From Hyphomicrobiales bacterium (GTDB lineage: Bacteria > Pseudomonadota > Alphaproteobacteria > Rhizobiales > Rhizobiaceae): a DNA stretch of 64,000 nucleotides. Below are positions 9,258 through 17,201 of the stretch, one piece after another. Under the pieces are notes generated by a model. That model worked only from the letters and a program-made list of their open reading frames with translations. It ran no database searches and had not been told where the DNA came from. Position 1 is the first letter of the stretch, and every line of letters starts with the position of its first letter. A program made the translations under genes and the position numbers. The stretch spans positions 124,001 to 188,000 of the forward strand of contig UBWZ01000016.1 of assembly GCA_900469345.1 (NCBI GenBank), read 5' to 3'.

Positions 9258-10040
9258 ATGAACCGCTTTGAGAACAAGACTGTCGTTATCACAGGCGGCA
9301 GCCGCGGAATCGGCGCTGCAATTGCCCGGCGCTTCGCACGGGAAGGTGCAAACCTTGTCGTTTCGGCCAATGAGGACGCTGTCCATGCCGTCGCCGAACA
9401 GATCAAGGCGGACGGTGGAAAGGCAATTTCCTTTGTCGGCGACGTCACCGACAAGTCCAGCGTCAAGGCGCTTTTCGATGCCGCAGAAAGCGCATTCGGC
9501 AGCGTCGACGTGTCGATCCAGAATGCCGGCGTCATTACCATCTCCCGTATCGAGGAGATGACCGAGGGCGAGTGGGACAAGGTCATGGCGGTGAACACCA
9601 AGGGCGTGTTCCTGTGTGCCCAGGAGGCCATTGCCCGGATACGCAAACACGGCCGCGGCGGCCGCATCATCAACACGGCCTCGGGCCAGGCGCGCGACGG
9701 CTTCATCTACACGCCGCATTACGCGGCCTCGAAGATGGGCGTGGTCGGCATCACGCAAAGCCTTGCCAAGGAAGTCGCGGTCGACGGCATCACCGTCAAT
9801 GCGTTCTGCCCCGGCATCATCGAGACGGATATGTGGGCCTATAACGACGAGGCGTGGGGCAAGCTGCTTGGCAACTATGCGCCCGGCGCGTTGATGAAGG
9901 AATGGGTCGAAGGCATTCCGATGAAGCGAGCCGGATCTGGCGAGGATGTCGCGGGTCTCGTAACCTTCCTTGCCAGCGAGGACGCGGCCTACATCACGGG
10001 GCAAACCATCAATGTCGATGGCGGACTGATCATGTCCTGA
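9258..10040 (+). CDS. Short-chain dehydrogenase/reductase (SDR)
   Basis: 260 residues of classical SDR type, with TGGSRGIG at about 12-19, QNAGV near 90, the catalytic motif YAASK near 156, and a C-terminal GGLIMS. A GAAGGG ribosome site precedes the ATG. It is the last gene of the rightward sugar operon, 48 nt after the isomerase. It is distinct from the first SDR of the operon and may oxidise the same polyol at another carbon or a downstream intermediate. Confidence 0.85.
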   Translation: MNRFENKTVVITGGSRGIGAAIARRFAREGANLVVSANEDAVHAVAEQIKADGGKAISFVGDVTDKSSVKALFDAAESAFGSVDVSIQNAGVITISRIEEMTEGEWDKVMAVNTKGVFLCAQEAIARIRKHGRGGRIINTASGQARDGFIYTPHYAASKMGVVGITQSLAKEVAVDGITVNAFCPGIIETDMWAYNDEAWGKLLGNYAPGALMKEWVEGIPMKRAGSGEDVAGLVTFLASEDAAYITGQTINVDGGLIMS

Positions 10041-10086
10041 ACGCAAAGAGGGGCAAAAATCGAACAGCCCGTTTTCATTTGCGCTC

Positions 10087-10113
10087 TTGCAATTGCTCCT
10101 CTCGTCTTATTAT
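10087..10113 (+). promoter_or_regulatory. Putative promoter of the riboswitch-ribB transcript
   Basis: TTGCAA (10087-10092) and TATTAT (10108-10113) are 15 nt apart. A TATCTT three bases further on gives 18-nt spacing. Initiation would fall around 10120, immediately before the riboswitch aptamer, which is the expected arrangement. Confidence 0.45.
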
Positions 10114-10122
10114 CTTCACGAT

Positions 10123-10261
10123 GTTCTCAGGGCGGGGTGTAACTCCCCACCGGCGGTATCGGGGTTATCCCCGGAGCCCGCGAGCGCTCCCGCGAAAGCG
10201 GGAGGTCAGCAGATCCGGTGCGATGCCGGAGCCGACGGTTATAGTCCGGATGGAAGAGGAC
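10123..10261 (+). promoter_or_regulatory. FMN riboswitch (RFN element)
   Basis: The aptamer shows the strongly conserved RFN blocks in order: CTCAGGGCGGGGTG, CCCACCGGCGGT, AGCCCGCGAGC, GGTCAGCAGATCCGGTG, CCGGAGCCGACGGTTATAG and TCCGGATGGAAGAGGA. The closing P1 stem pairs GTTCTC (10123-10128) with GAGGAC (10256-10261). It binds flavin mononucleotide and lowers expression of the downstream ribB. Because no terminator with a T-run follows, control is probably by blocking translation or through Rho. Confidence 0.96.
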
Positions 10262-10270
10262 AACGTCAGA

Positions 10271-10288
10271 CCTTCCCGCAAGGGGAGG
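10271..10288 (+). other. Hairpin in the riboswitch expression platform
   Basis: CCTTCCC (10271-10277) pairs with GGGGAGG (10282-10288) around a GCAA loop, with one G-T pair. It follows the aptamer by 9 nt and precedes ribB by 86 nt, with no T-tract. It may be one of the alternative structures switched by FMN; CCTT could also pair with the AAGG ribosome site of ribB. Confidence 0.4.
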
Positions 10289-10374
10289 ATTCCGACTTGT
10301 TGGCCCAAGGGATGAATGGCGGCTGAAAAGGCGCAGTTTACCGCTCACGCGGGTAACCCTTAAAAGGCAATGAC

Positions 10375-11010
10375 ATGACTATCTCAAAAATCGAAGATGC
10401 CCTCGAGGCGCTGGCACGGGGACAGATGATCATCGTGGTCGATGATGAGGACCGCGAAAACGAAGGGGACATCATCGCCGCTTCGCAGACCGCAACCCCC
10501 GAAACCATCGCCTTCATGATGAACCATGCACGCGGGCTGATCTGCGTCGCAATGGAAGGGGCAAGGCTCGACGAGCTCGATATCCCCCTGATGGTGCCGC
10601 GCAATACGGAATCGCACAAGACCGCGTTTACCGTTTCGGTCGACTACCTGCCGGCGACGACCACCGGCATTTCGTCAAGCGACCGTGCAGCGACGGTCAG
10701 GGCGCTGGTCGATCCGTCGGCTCAGCCTGACGACTTCGCCCGGCCCGGCCACATCTTCCCGCTCCGTGCCCATCCCAAAGGCGTGCTTGCGCGTGCGGGT
10801 CATACCGAAGCAGCCGTCGACCTGTGCAGGCTTGCGGGCCTCAGCCCTTCCGGCGTCATCTGTGAGGTCGCCAAGGAAGACGGCAGCATGGCGCGCTTAC
10901 CTGACCTCATCGAGTTCGCAAGCCAGCACGCGATGCCGCTCGTCACGATCGCCGACCTGATCTCTCATGTCGCGAGCTCTTCAAGCCGTAAGAAGGCGTT
11001 CGCAGCTTAG
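10375..11010 (+). CDS. ribB: 3,4-Dihydroxy-2-butanone 4-phosphate synthase
   Basis: 211 residues, a single-domain RibB without the GTP cyclohydrolase II domain of fused RibBA. The metal/phosphate loop DDEDRENEGD is at about 22-31, with TTTGISSSDRA near 100-110, RPGHIFPL, and GHTEAAVDL further on. It converts ribulose 5-phosphate to dihydroxybutanone phosphate for riboflavin synthesis in the cytoplasm. The FMN riboswitch in its leader directly supports this. Neighbours are unrelated catabolic genes, so this is a one-gene flavin unit. Confidence 0.95.
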   Translation: MTISKIEDALEALARGQMIIVVDDEDRENEGDIIAASQTATPETIAFMMNHARGLICVAMEGARLDELDIPLMVPRNTESHKTAFTVSVDYLPATTTGISSSDRAATVRALVDPSAQPDDFARPGHIFPLRAHPKGVLARAGHTEAAVDLCRLAGLSPSGVICEVAKEDGSMARLPDLIEFASQHAMPLVTIADLISHVASSSSRKKAFAA

Positions 11011-11013
11011 TCA

Positions 11014-11058
11014 TCTGTCTGCAATGCGTCGTCATCTCTGCGGCGCATTGCAGACAGA
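11014..11058 (+). terminator. Perfect 15-bp inverted repeat after ribB (putative 3' end structure)
   Basis: TCTGTCTGCAATGCG (11014-11028) is exactly complementary to 11044-11058, with a 15-nt loop. It begins 3 nt after the ribB stop codon. No T-run follows, so it is not a textbook intrinsic terminator. It could be a 3' stabiliser, a Rho-assisted end, or a protein-binding palindrome. Confidence 0.45.
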
Positions 11059-11143
11059 CCCGAGTGGCCGGGGCACCCAATCTGGAGATGATGGGAGAGC
11101 CGCTGCCACGCATGCCGCCAGGCACCCTTTCCCAATCGAGCAC

Positions 11144-11186
11144 CATTGACCGCCGCCGGACCAAAAGACCGGTCGAATGGTCAATG
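11144..11186. promoter_or_regulatory. Inverted repeats upstream of the GntR gene, possible operator
   Basis: CATTGACC (11144-11151) is complementary to GGTCAATG (11179-11186), and a perfect palindrome GACCGGTC sits between them at 11167-11174. They lie in the roughly 360-nt non-coding stretch between ribB and the GntR gene, which otherwise holds only the 15-bp repeat after ribB. They may be sites for the GntR regulator. Confidence 0.3.
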
Positions 11187-11374
11187 ACCGCCCCCGCTTT
11201 TCTGACTGAATAAGCTGGGGCGCGCAGACATTTCACGTGGGTGGCCATTCTGCTGCGCGCACTCATGGTCGCTTTGGCGGCCCGGTCCATCGTTGATATA
11301 TCAGATTTCAGATTTCAGTTGAACCGCGCGAATGCTGGTGCTAGATCGTGCTGGGGATGGAGGAAACGAAAAGC

Positions 11375-12073
11375 ATGGGAAGCGAGGACGCGCTGTTGCC
11401 GGTCGAGCCGGCGTTCCTGAAAAGCCTTCGCAGCCATGTTTACGGGCTGGTTCGCGATGCGATCCTGTCGGGCAAACTCAAGAGCGGGGAGAAGCTCAAC
11501 GAGCGGCAGCTCGCCGGCAATCTCGGCATCAGCACGACGCCGCTCAAGGAGGCTTTGAGGGTGCTCGAGGCCGAAGGGCTGGTGAGATCCGAAGCGCGTC
11601 GCGGGATCTATGTGACGTTCGATCCGGCGCAGGCCGAGGAGATGATGCTGGCACGTGCAGCGATCGAGAGCATGATCGCGCGGCAGGCGGCAAAGCGCGT
11701 GACTGCAGAGCAGATCCTGCGCATGCGTGCGCTTCTCGTCGAGATGCGCACGGGGCTCGAAACAGTTGATGTGCTGGAACTGATCCATCTCAACGAGCAG
11801 TTCCACAATGTCATTCATGAGGCCTCGGGCTGCGCCTATCTGCGTCGCCTGCAGGGCGGTCAGAACATCTACAATCACACGGCGCGCCTGAGTGTGCTCT
11901 CGGAAGAACGGGAGCGCTTTCTCGCCGTCGAAGAGCACGAGGCGATCGCCGATGCCATCGCCCAACGCAAGCCGGACCTCGCTGAACAGCGGATGCGTGA
12001 TCACGTCATCCGGTCGGGCGAGAAGCATCTCATCCGCGTGTCTCAATCCGAAGATCAGAAAGATCGGGCATGA
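11375..12073 (+). CDS. GntR-family transcriptional regulator (FCD type)
   Basis: About 232 residues. A winged helix lies at the N-terminus (LVRDAILSGKLKSGEKLNERQLAGNLGISTTPLKEALRVLEAEG region) and a helical FCD effector domain follows (ESMIARQAAKR, LNEQFHNVIHEASG, EHEAIADAIAQRK), as in regulators that sense sugar acids. The ATG at 11375 has GGAGG eleven bases upstream; ATG 11357 and GTG 11348 are alternatives in the same frame. Its stop overlaps the next gene by 4 nt (ATGA), so it is co-transcribed with the sugar-acid operon it presumably controls. Confidence 0.88.
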   Translation: MGSEDALLPVEPAFLKSLRSHVYGLVRDAILSGKLKSGEKLNERQLAGNLGISTTPLKEALRVLEAEGLVRSEARRGIYVTFDPAQAEEMMLARAAIESMIARQAAKRVTAEQILRMRALLVEMRTGLETVDVLELIHLNEQFHNVIHEASGCAYLRRLQGGQNIYNHTARLSVLSEERERFLAVEEHEAIADAIAQRKPDLAEQRMRDHVIRSGEKHLIRVSQSEDQKDRA

Positions 12074-12978
12074 ATATCCGTGACTACAGACGGGCTCTCG
12101 GAGGGATCTCCGGCGTCCATGTGACCGCCTACGATCAGGACGGGGCCATCGAGCCCCAGCTGACAGCCCAGATCATTCGCCGTATCGCCGATGCCGGCAT
12201 CCACAACATCGTCACCGGCGGCAATACCGGCGAGTTCTATAGCCTCCAGCATGACGAAGTGCTGCGGCTGCAGGCCATTTGCGTCAAAGCGGCAGACGGC
12301 AAGGCCGCGGTAACGGCGGCTGCCGGACGCTCGATCGGCGAAGCCATCGCGACGGCCCGGTCTGCCAAGCGGGAGGGCGCACAAGGCGTGATGGTCCATC
12401 ATCCACTCGACCCCTTCGCGGCGCCGAAGACCCAGGCCGACTATTTCATCGCCATTGCCGAAGCGTCGGATCTGCCGCTCGTCGCCTATGTTCGCTCCAA
12501 TGCCATGGCCGTGCACGACCTGGCCCGGATCGCCACGCATCCGAACATCGCCGGCGTCAAGTTCGCATCGACCGACATGATGCTGTTTTCCGAATGCGTC
12601 CGCGCGACGGAGGGAACGGATGCTGTGTGGATCTGCGGTCTCGCGGAAGGCTGGGCTGCTCCCTTCTACGCGCTCGGCGCCAAGGGCTTTACGTCCGGCC
12701 TGGTCAATGTCGACCCGGTGCGGTCGATGGCGATCTGGACGGCGCTGGAGGCGGGAGATTACGGCCGGGCCCGCACGCTGGTCGCTCCGATCGCCGGTTT
12801 CGAGGCGCTGCGGGCGAAATTCAACAACGGTGCCAATGTCACCGTCGTGAAGGAGGCTCTGATGCTGCGTGGAGACAGCGTCGGGCCTGTTCGGCTGCCG
12901 GGGCTGACCAAACTCGATGGCGACGACCGCAAGGCCCTTGAAGCAATCCTTGAAGGCTGGGAGGCCATTCCCGCTTAA
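12070..12978 (+). CDS. Dihydrodipicolinate synthase-family (DapA-like) aldolase or dehydratase
   Basis: 302 residues, a class I (Schiff-base) TIM barrel. The GGNTGEFYSL loop is at about 49-58, the proton-relay tyrosine in LVAYVRSN, and the Schiff-base lysine in AGVKFAS near 160. Biosynthetic DapA is unlikely in this setting. With an enolase-type dehydratase, a lactonase and an epimerase in the same operon, it more likely cleaves or dehydrates a 2-keto-3-deoxy sugar acid, like KDG aldolase or 5-keto-4-deoxyglucarate dehydratase. The start overlaps the GntR stop. Confidence 0.87.
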   Translation: MNIRDYRRALGGISGVHVTAYDQDGAIEPQLTAQIIRRIADAGIHNIVTGGNTGEFYSLQHDEVLRLQAICVKAADGKAAVTAAAGRSIGEAIATARSAKREGAQGVMVHHPLDPFAAPKTQADYFIAIAEASDLPLVAYVRSNAMAVHDLARIATHPNIAGVKFASTDMMLFSECVRATEGTDAVWICGLAEGWAAPFYALGAKGFTSGLVNVDPVRSMAIWTALEAGDYGRARTLVAPIAGFEALRAKFNNGANVTVVKEALMLRGDSVGPVRLPGLTKLDGDDRKALEAILEGWEAIPA

Positions 12979-13055
12979 AGCGGGCCGGGGGGACTACCGA
13001 TGCCGGCACGCCTGCGCCGATACGCTTAAGTCAGGCTTGGTGAGGAGGAATAGTG

Positions 13056-14246
13056 ATGTACCCTAAATTTTCGCGCCGCGGCTTTCTGGGAGTCGCCGCC
13101 GCCAGCACTGCTGCCATGACGCTCTCGTCCATTCGCGCCATGGCCGCCGGCCTGCCGCTGCCCACGTCGCCCGTCACGCTCAATATCGTCGATGCGGCCG
13201 GCAATCTGGCGCTGACGCAGGGAGCCTTCGACGCTTATGCGGCGGCAAAGCCAAACCTTGTGTCGCGCATGACGTTCACCAAGGCGACCTCACCGGAACT
13301 GCCGGGCAAGATCAAGGCCCAGCAGGCCGCCAAGCGCCTGGACATCGACGTCGTGCTCATCGGACCCGACGCCCTGTCGGCGGGCCTCGCCCAGGACATG
13401 TGGGTCGATATTGCCTCGATGAAGGACAACGGCCTGCCGGATCTGAAGGCGATCTACCAGGAACCGGCCTACCGCATGCAGGGGCTTTCCAAGGGACGCG
13501 GCGTCACCATCACCTATTACCCGTCCGGCCCGCTGATCGGCTACATGCCGGCCAAGGTCAAGACAGTGCCGAAGACAGCCGAACAGCTGCTCGACTGGAC
13601 CCGGCAGAACGCCAACAAGTTCATCTATGCACGGCCGGCCAACTCGGGTCCGGGCCGCACCTTTCTGATGGGCCTGCCTTATCTTCTCAAGGACAGCAAT
13701 CCCAAGGATCCGGTCAAGGGCTGGGACAAGACCTGGGCATTTCTCAAGGAACTGCACAAGAACATCGAATACTACCCCGCCGGCACCGGTGCGCTGATGA
13801 AGGAATTCGGCGAAGGCACCCGCGACATGACGGTGACCACGACCGGCTGGGACATCAATCCGCGCGTTCTCGGCGTGGTGCCGAAAGAGGCAGCCATCGG
13901 TACGCTCGAGGGTTTCCACTGGGTCTGCGACGCGCACTACATCAGCGTGCCCAAGGGCATTTCGGACGAAAAGCTCGCCGTCATTCTCGACATGATCACC
14001 TTCATGCTGCAGCCGGCACAGCAGGCGATCACCTACGACAAGGGCTATTTCTATCCGGGCCCGGCCGTAAAGGATGTTCCGCTCTCGATGGCGCCCAAGG
14101 CAAGCCAGGATGCCATCGCCGAGTTCGGCCGCCCCGAATACGACGACTGGATCAAGAACAACCCGGTCGAGCTGCCGCTCGAGCCGGAAGCGCTGGTCGT
14201 TGCCTTCCGCCGCTGGGACGAAGACGTCGCAGCGTCCGCCAAGTAA
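13056..14246 (+). CDS. ABC transporter substrate-binding protein (family 1 type) with Tat signal
   Basis: 396 residues. The N-terminus FSRRGFLGVAA has a twin-arginine motif followed by a hydrophobic stretch ending near AMA at about 30, so it is probably exported folded. The rest resembles spermidine/putrescine- or iron-type periplasmic binding proteins. The ATG at 13056 has GAGGAGG seven bases upstream; a GTG one codon earlier is the alternative. It is followed by an ATPase and two permeases. The ligand is inferred to be a sugar or sugar acid from the catabolic genes downstream. Confidence 0.88.
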   Translation: MYPKFSRRGFLGVAAASTAAMTLSSIRAMAAGLPLPTSPVTLNIVDAAGNLALTQGAFDAYAAAKPNLVSRMTFTKATSPELPGKIKAQQAAKRLDIDVVLIGPDALSAGLAQDMWVDIASMKDNGLPDLKAIYQEPAYRMQGLSKGRGVTITYYPSGPLIGYMPAKVKTVPKTAEQLLDWTRQNANKFIYARPANSGPGRTFLMGLPYLLKDSNPKDPVKGWDKTWAFLKELHKNIEYYPAGTGALMKEFGEGTRDMTVTTTGWDINPRVLGVVPKEAAIGTLEGFHWVCDAHYISVPKGISDEKLAVILDMITFMLQPAQQAITYDKGYFYPGPAVKDVPLSMAPKASQDAIAEFGRPEYDDWIKNNPVELPLEPEALVVAFRRWDEDVAASAK

Positions 14247-14266
14247 CAGGACACATATCCGGATAC

Positions 14267-14294
14267 ACATGGCCTCCGCATCGCGGGGCCATGT
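14267..14294 (+). other. Intercistronic hairpin after the binding-protein gene
   Basis: ACATGGCC (14267-14274) pairs with GGCCATGT (14287-14294). The stem continues inward as CCGC/GCGG with one bulged T and an ATC loop, giving 12 pairs. It lies between the binding protein and the ATPase and lacks a T-run. This suits an mRNA stabiliser or partial terminator that favours binding-protein synthesis. Confidence 0.5.
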
Positions 14295-14316
14295 TCTCCC
14301 ATGACGAGGCCGATCG

Positions 14317-15384
14317 ATGCAGCTCGCTTCCATGCCCTTCAATGAAATCCGTCTAGACCGGATGAGCCGCTCATTCGGAGCGCTGAACGCGCTGCGCGAC
14401 ATCAGCCTGTCGATCAGGAAAGGCGAGTTCATCGCGCTTCTTGGCCCTTCCGGCTGCGGCAAATCCACCGCTCTCAACTGCATTGCCGGCCTCCTGTCCA
14501 CGACGGGCGGCGGTATCTATATCGACGACAAGCGGATCGACCAGTTCAAGCCGGAAGACCGCGGCTTCGGTATGGTGTTCCAGAACTACGCCTTGTTTCC
14601 GCATATGAGTGTGCGAAAGAATATCGGCTTTGGCCTGAAGATGCGCTCGAGGCCCAAGGCCGAGATCGACACCAAGGTGGACGAGGCGCTGGCGCTGGTG
14701 CGCCTTCAGGGCCAGGCGGAAAAACTGCCCGGCCAGCTCTCCGGCGGGCAGCAGCAGCGAGTCGCGATCGCCCGCGCCATCGTCATCGAGCCGCCTCTGG
14801 TGCTGATGGACGAGCCGCTGTCCAACCTCGACGCCAAGCTGCGGCTGGAAATGCGCGCCGAAATCCGCCGCATCCACAACCAGATGAAGGCGACGACCAT
14901 CTACGTCACCCACGATCAGGACGAGGCGCTGTCGCTGGCCGACCGGATCGTGGTGCTGCGTGACGGCGCCATCCGCCAGGTCGGTACGCCGCATGAACTC
15001 TACGAGCGCCCAGCGCATCTGGACGTCGCCGAATTCATGGGGTTCCGCAACCGTTTTACCGGCAAGGTCGTCTCGCGCCAAGGCGAACGCGCCACGGTTT
15101 CGGCTGGCTCCTTCTCGGTGTCGGGCACGGTCGCCGAAGACCTGCAGCCGGGGGCGTCAGCGGTCCTTGCCGTTCGTCCCGACGACGTGACGCTCTCCGG
15201 CGATACGCCCGGCGGCGTTTCCGTGACAGTTGAGGCGATCGAATATCGTGGCCGCGAATATGTCGGCATCGCCAGGACGCCGGATGGGGTGGAGATCATC
15301 TTCCACGCCGATAATGCGGCGGCACCTGGCAGCACCGTGTCGCTGTCGATCGATCCCGCCCGCGCGCTCGTGTTTTCGGCCTGA
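14317..15384 (+). CDS. ABC transporter ATP-binding protein (PotA/UgpC-like)
   Basis: 355 residues. The ATPase has Walker [11 protein letters not shown]-loop FQNYALFP, signature LSGGQQQR, Walker [12 protein letters not shown] and switch THDQ. A C-terminal TOBE-like domain follows from about 270 ([15 protein letters not shown]). This architecture is typical of importers for sugars, glycerol phosphate or polyamines. It energises the two permeases that follow. The ATG at 14317 or the ATG five codons later could start the protein. Confidence 0.92.
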   Translation: MQLASMPFNEIRLDRMSRSFGALNALRDISLSIRKGEFIALLGPSGCGKSTALNCIAGLLSTTGGGIYIDDKRIDQFKPEDRGFGMVFQNYALFPHMSVRKNIGFGLKMRSRPKAEIDTKVDEALALVRLQGQAEKLPGQLSGGQQQRVAIARAIVIEPPLVLMDEPLSNLDAKLRLEMRAEIRRIHNQMKATTIYVTHDQDEALSLADRIVVLRDGAIRQVGTPHELYERPAHLDVAEFMGFRNRFTGKVVSRQGERATVSAGSFSVSGTVAEDLQPGASAVLAVRPDDVTLSGDTPGGVSVTVEAIEYRGREYVGIARTPDGVEIIFHADNAAAPGSTVSLSIDPARALVFSA

Positions 15385-15394
15385 GGAGATGGCC

Positions 15395-16294
15395 ATGACC
15401 TCGTCCACACTCCAAGAAGGTACCTCGCTTCGCCAAAAGCTTGCGCTGCGCGGCATAGACGGCGTCACCCTTTTGGTCCTGCCGTCCGTGCTCTTTGTGC
15501 TGGCGATCTTCATCTATCCGTTCATCTACGGATTGCTGCTTTCCTTCGCGCCCATTCGCGAAGGCGGCATGTTTGCCAACTACATCACCTTCTTCTCCGA
15601 CCCCTATCTCTACAACACGATCGCCGCGACCCTTCGCCTTGCGGTGCCCGTGACCCTGCTCAGCGTTGCCGCTGCGGTGCCTGTCGCGATGCGGGTTCGG
15701 CTCGTCAGGCGGCAGCGCCTGTTGACGACGCTGCTCGTGCTGCCGATCACGCTCGGGACGGTCCTGGTGGCGCAGGGCATGCTCAACTATCTCGGCCCGC
15801 AAGGCTGGTTCAGCCGGTCGCTGATGCTTCTCCACGTCATCAGCTCGCCGCTCAAACTCACCAACAATTACTGGGGCGTGTTTCTGTCGCTGATCATCAC
15901 GGTGTTTCCGTTTACTTTCCTGCTGACCCTGTCCTATGTGACGGGCATCGACCCCGGGCTTGAAAAAGCGGCCGCCACGCATGGCGCTTCGGCCTGGCAG
16001 CGGTTCCGCCATGTCATGCTCCCGCTTCTGGTGCCGGGGCTGGCGATCGCCTTCTGCCTCACCTTCGTGCAGGCCTTCGCGGTCTTTCCTTCGGCCGTAC
16101 TTCTGGGCGCACCGTCGGGACCGACCCGCGTCATCTCGATTGCCGCCGCCCAGGCTGCCTTCGAGCAGTATGATTTCACCATGGCTTCAGCGATTGCCAT
16201 GATCATGGGGGTCGTGCAGCTCTGCATCGTGCTGATCGTGCTCGTCGTCCGTAACCTCTTCTACCGTGGCGCCACCAGCGGCGGGAAAGGCTGA
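15395..16294 (+). CDS. ABC transporter permease (PotB-like)
   Basis: 299 residues with several hydrophobic spans and the EAA loop seen as EKAAATHGASAWQRFRHVMLPLL near 190-210. The start at 15395 has GAGGA six bases upstream; the ATG two codons earlier is possible. It forms a heterodimeric channel with the next gene, whose start is 4 nt after its stop. Confidence 0.88.
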   Translation: MTSSTLQEGTSLRQKLALRGIDGVTLLVLPSVLFVLAIFIYPFIYGLLLSFAPIREGGMFANYITFFSDPYLYNTIAATLRLAVPVTLLSVAAAVPVAMRVRLVRRQRLLTTLLVLPITLGTVLVAQGMLNYLGPQGWFSRSLMLLHVISSPLKLTNNYWGVFLSLIITVFPFTFLLTLSYVTGIDPGLEKAAATHGASAWQRFRHVMLPLLVPGLAIAFCLTFVQAFAVFPSAVLLGAPSGPTRVISIAAAQAAFEQYDFTMASAIAMIMGVVQLCIVLIVLVVRNLFYRGATSGGKG

Positions 16295-16298
16295 AGCG

Positions 16299-17144
16299 AT
16301 GATCCGCGACACCACCATCGGCGCCAAACTCTGGATCACCGCGGTCTGGGCCGTCACCATCTTCTTCGTGCTCAACGTGCTTGCCATCATCGCAACGGTG
16401 ATCGTCTCGTCGCTCGGCACCCGCTGGCTCGGCACCTGGCTGCCGAACGCTTTTACGCTCAATTGGTATGCGTCGGCCTGGCAGGAATTCCAGCTTGGCC
16501 CCGTTCTGTTGGTGACGTTTCAGATCGCGTTTACCGTCGTCGCGCTCTCTGGCTTGCTCGGCGTAACGGCCGCCTATGCCATGGCGCGACGGGATTTCCC
16601 GGGCAAGAAACTGGTTATGTTTCTCTTCCTGCTGCCGCTGCTCGTGCCGCCGATCACCTTCGGCATCCCGCTTGCCACCGTGCTTTACCAGTTCAACGTC
16701 GGCGGAACGTTCTGGGGCGTCGTCCTTGCCAATCTCGTGCCGACGGTGCCCTTCGTTATTCTCGTCATGATCCCCTTCATCGAGCAGATCGATCCGAAGG
16801 TGGAGGCGGCCGCCCGGGTGTTCGGCGCCGGCACGTTCAAGCTCTTCGTGCATGTGCTGATGCCGATGCTGATCCCCGGCATCCTCGCCTCGCTGCTGCT
16901 GGTGCTGGTGCGCACCGTCGCCATGTTCGAGCTGACCTTCCTGACGGCCGGGCCGACCAGCCAGACGCTTGTCGTCTCGCTCTATTACGCGGTGTTTGCC
17001 TCGGGCGTGCGGGCAGTGCAGTCGATCGATGCGATGGCCGTCATCTACATGGTGTCGACGCTCGTCTGGCTGCTGGTCGCGCTCCGGTTCGTCAACCCGA
17101 CGCAGATCGTTGCCCGTGGCAACCAGTCGTCCAGCGCCCACTGA
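16299..17144 (+). CDS. ABC transporter permease (PotC-like)
   Basis: 281 residues, hydrophobic, with the EAA loop EAAARVFGAGTFKLFVHVLMPML near 170-190. It is the second channel subunit of the importer and ends 57 nt before the enolase-family gene. The frame is open upstream of 16299, but the conserved protein begins at MIRDTT, right after the stop of the partner permease. Confidence 0.88.
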   Translation: MIRDTTIGAKLWITAVWAVTIFFVLNVLAIIATVIVSSLGTRWLGTWLPNAFTLNWYASAWQEFQLGPVLLVTFQIAFTVVALSGLLGVTAAYAMARRDFPGKKLVMFLFLLPLLVPPITFGIPLATVLYQFNVGGTFWGVVLANLVPTVPFVILVMIPFIEQIDPKVEAAARVFGAGTFKLFVHVLMPMLIPGILASLLLVLVRTVAMFELTFLTAGPTSQTLVVSLYYAVFASGVRAVQSIDAMAVIYMVSTLVWLLVALRFVNPTQIVARGNQSSSAH

Positions 17145-17201
17145 TGCCTCCCGGCCGGCGTTCAACACGCCGGTCCATCCCGTGCTTATCCGGAAGATCC
17201 G

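Noticed and set aside
12070-12978. Biosynthetic dihydrodipicolinate synthase (lysine pathway)
   Set aside because: The fold and lysine match, but the gene lies in a sugar-acid transport and catabolism operon under a GntR regulator, and the loop reads GGNTGEFYSL, unlike typical biosynthetic DapA.
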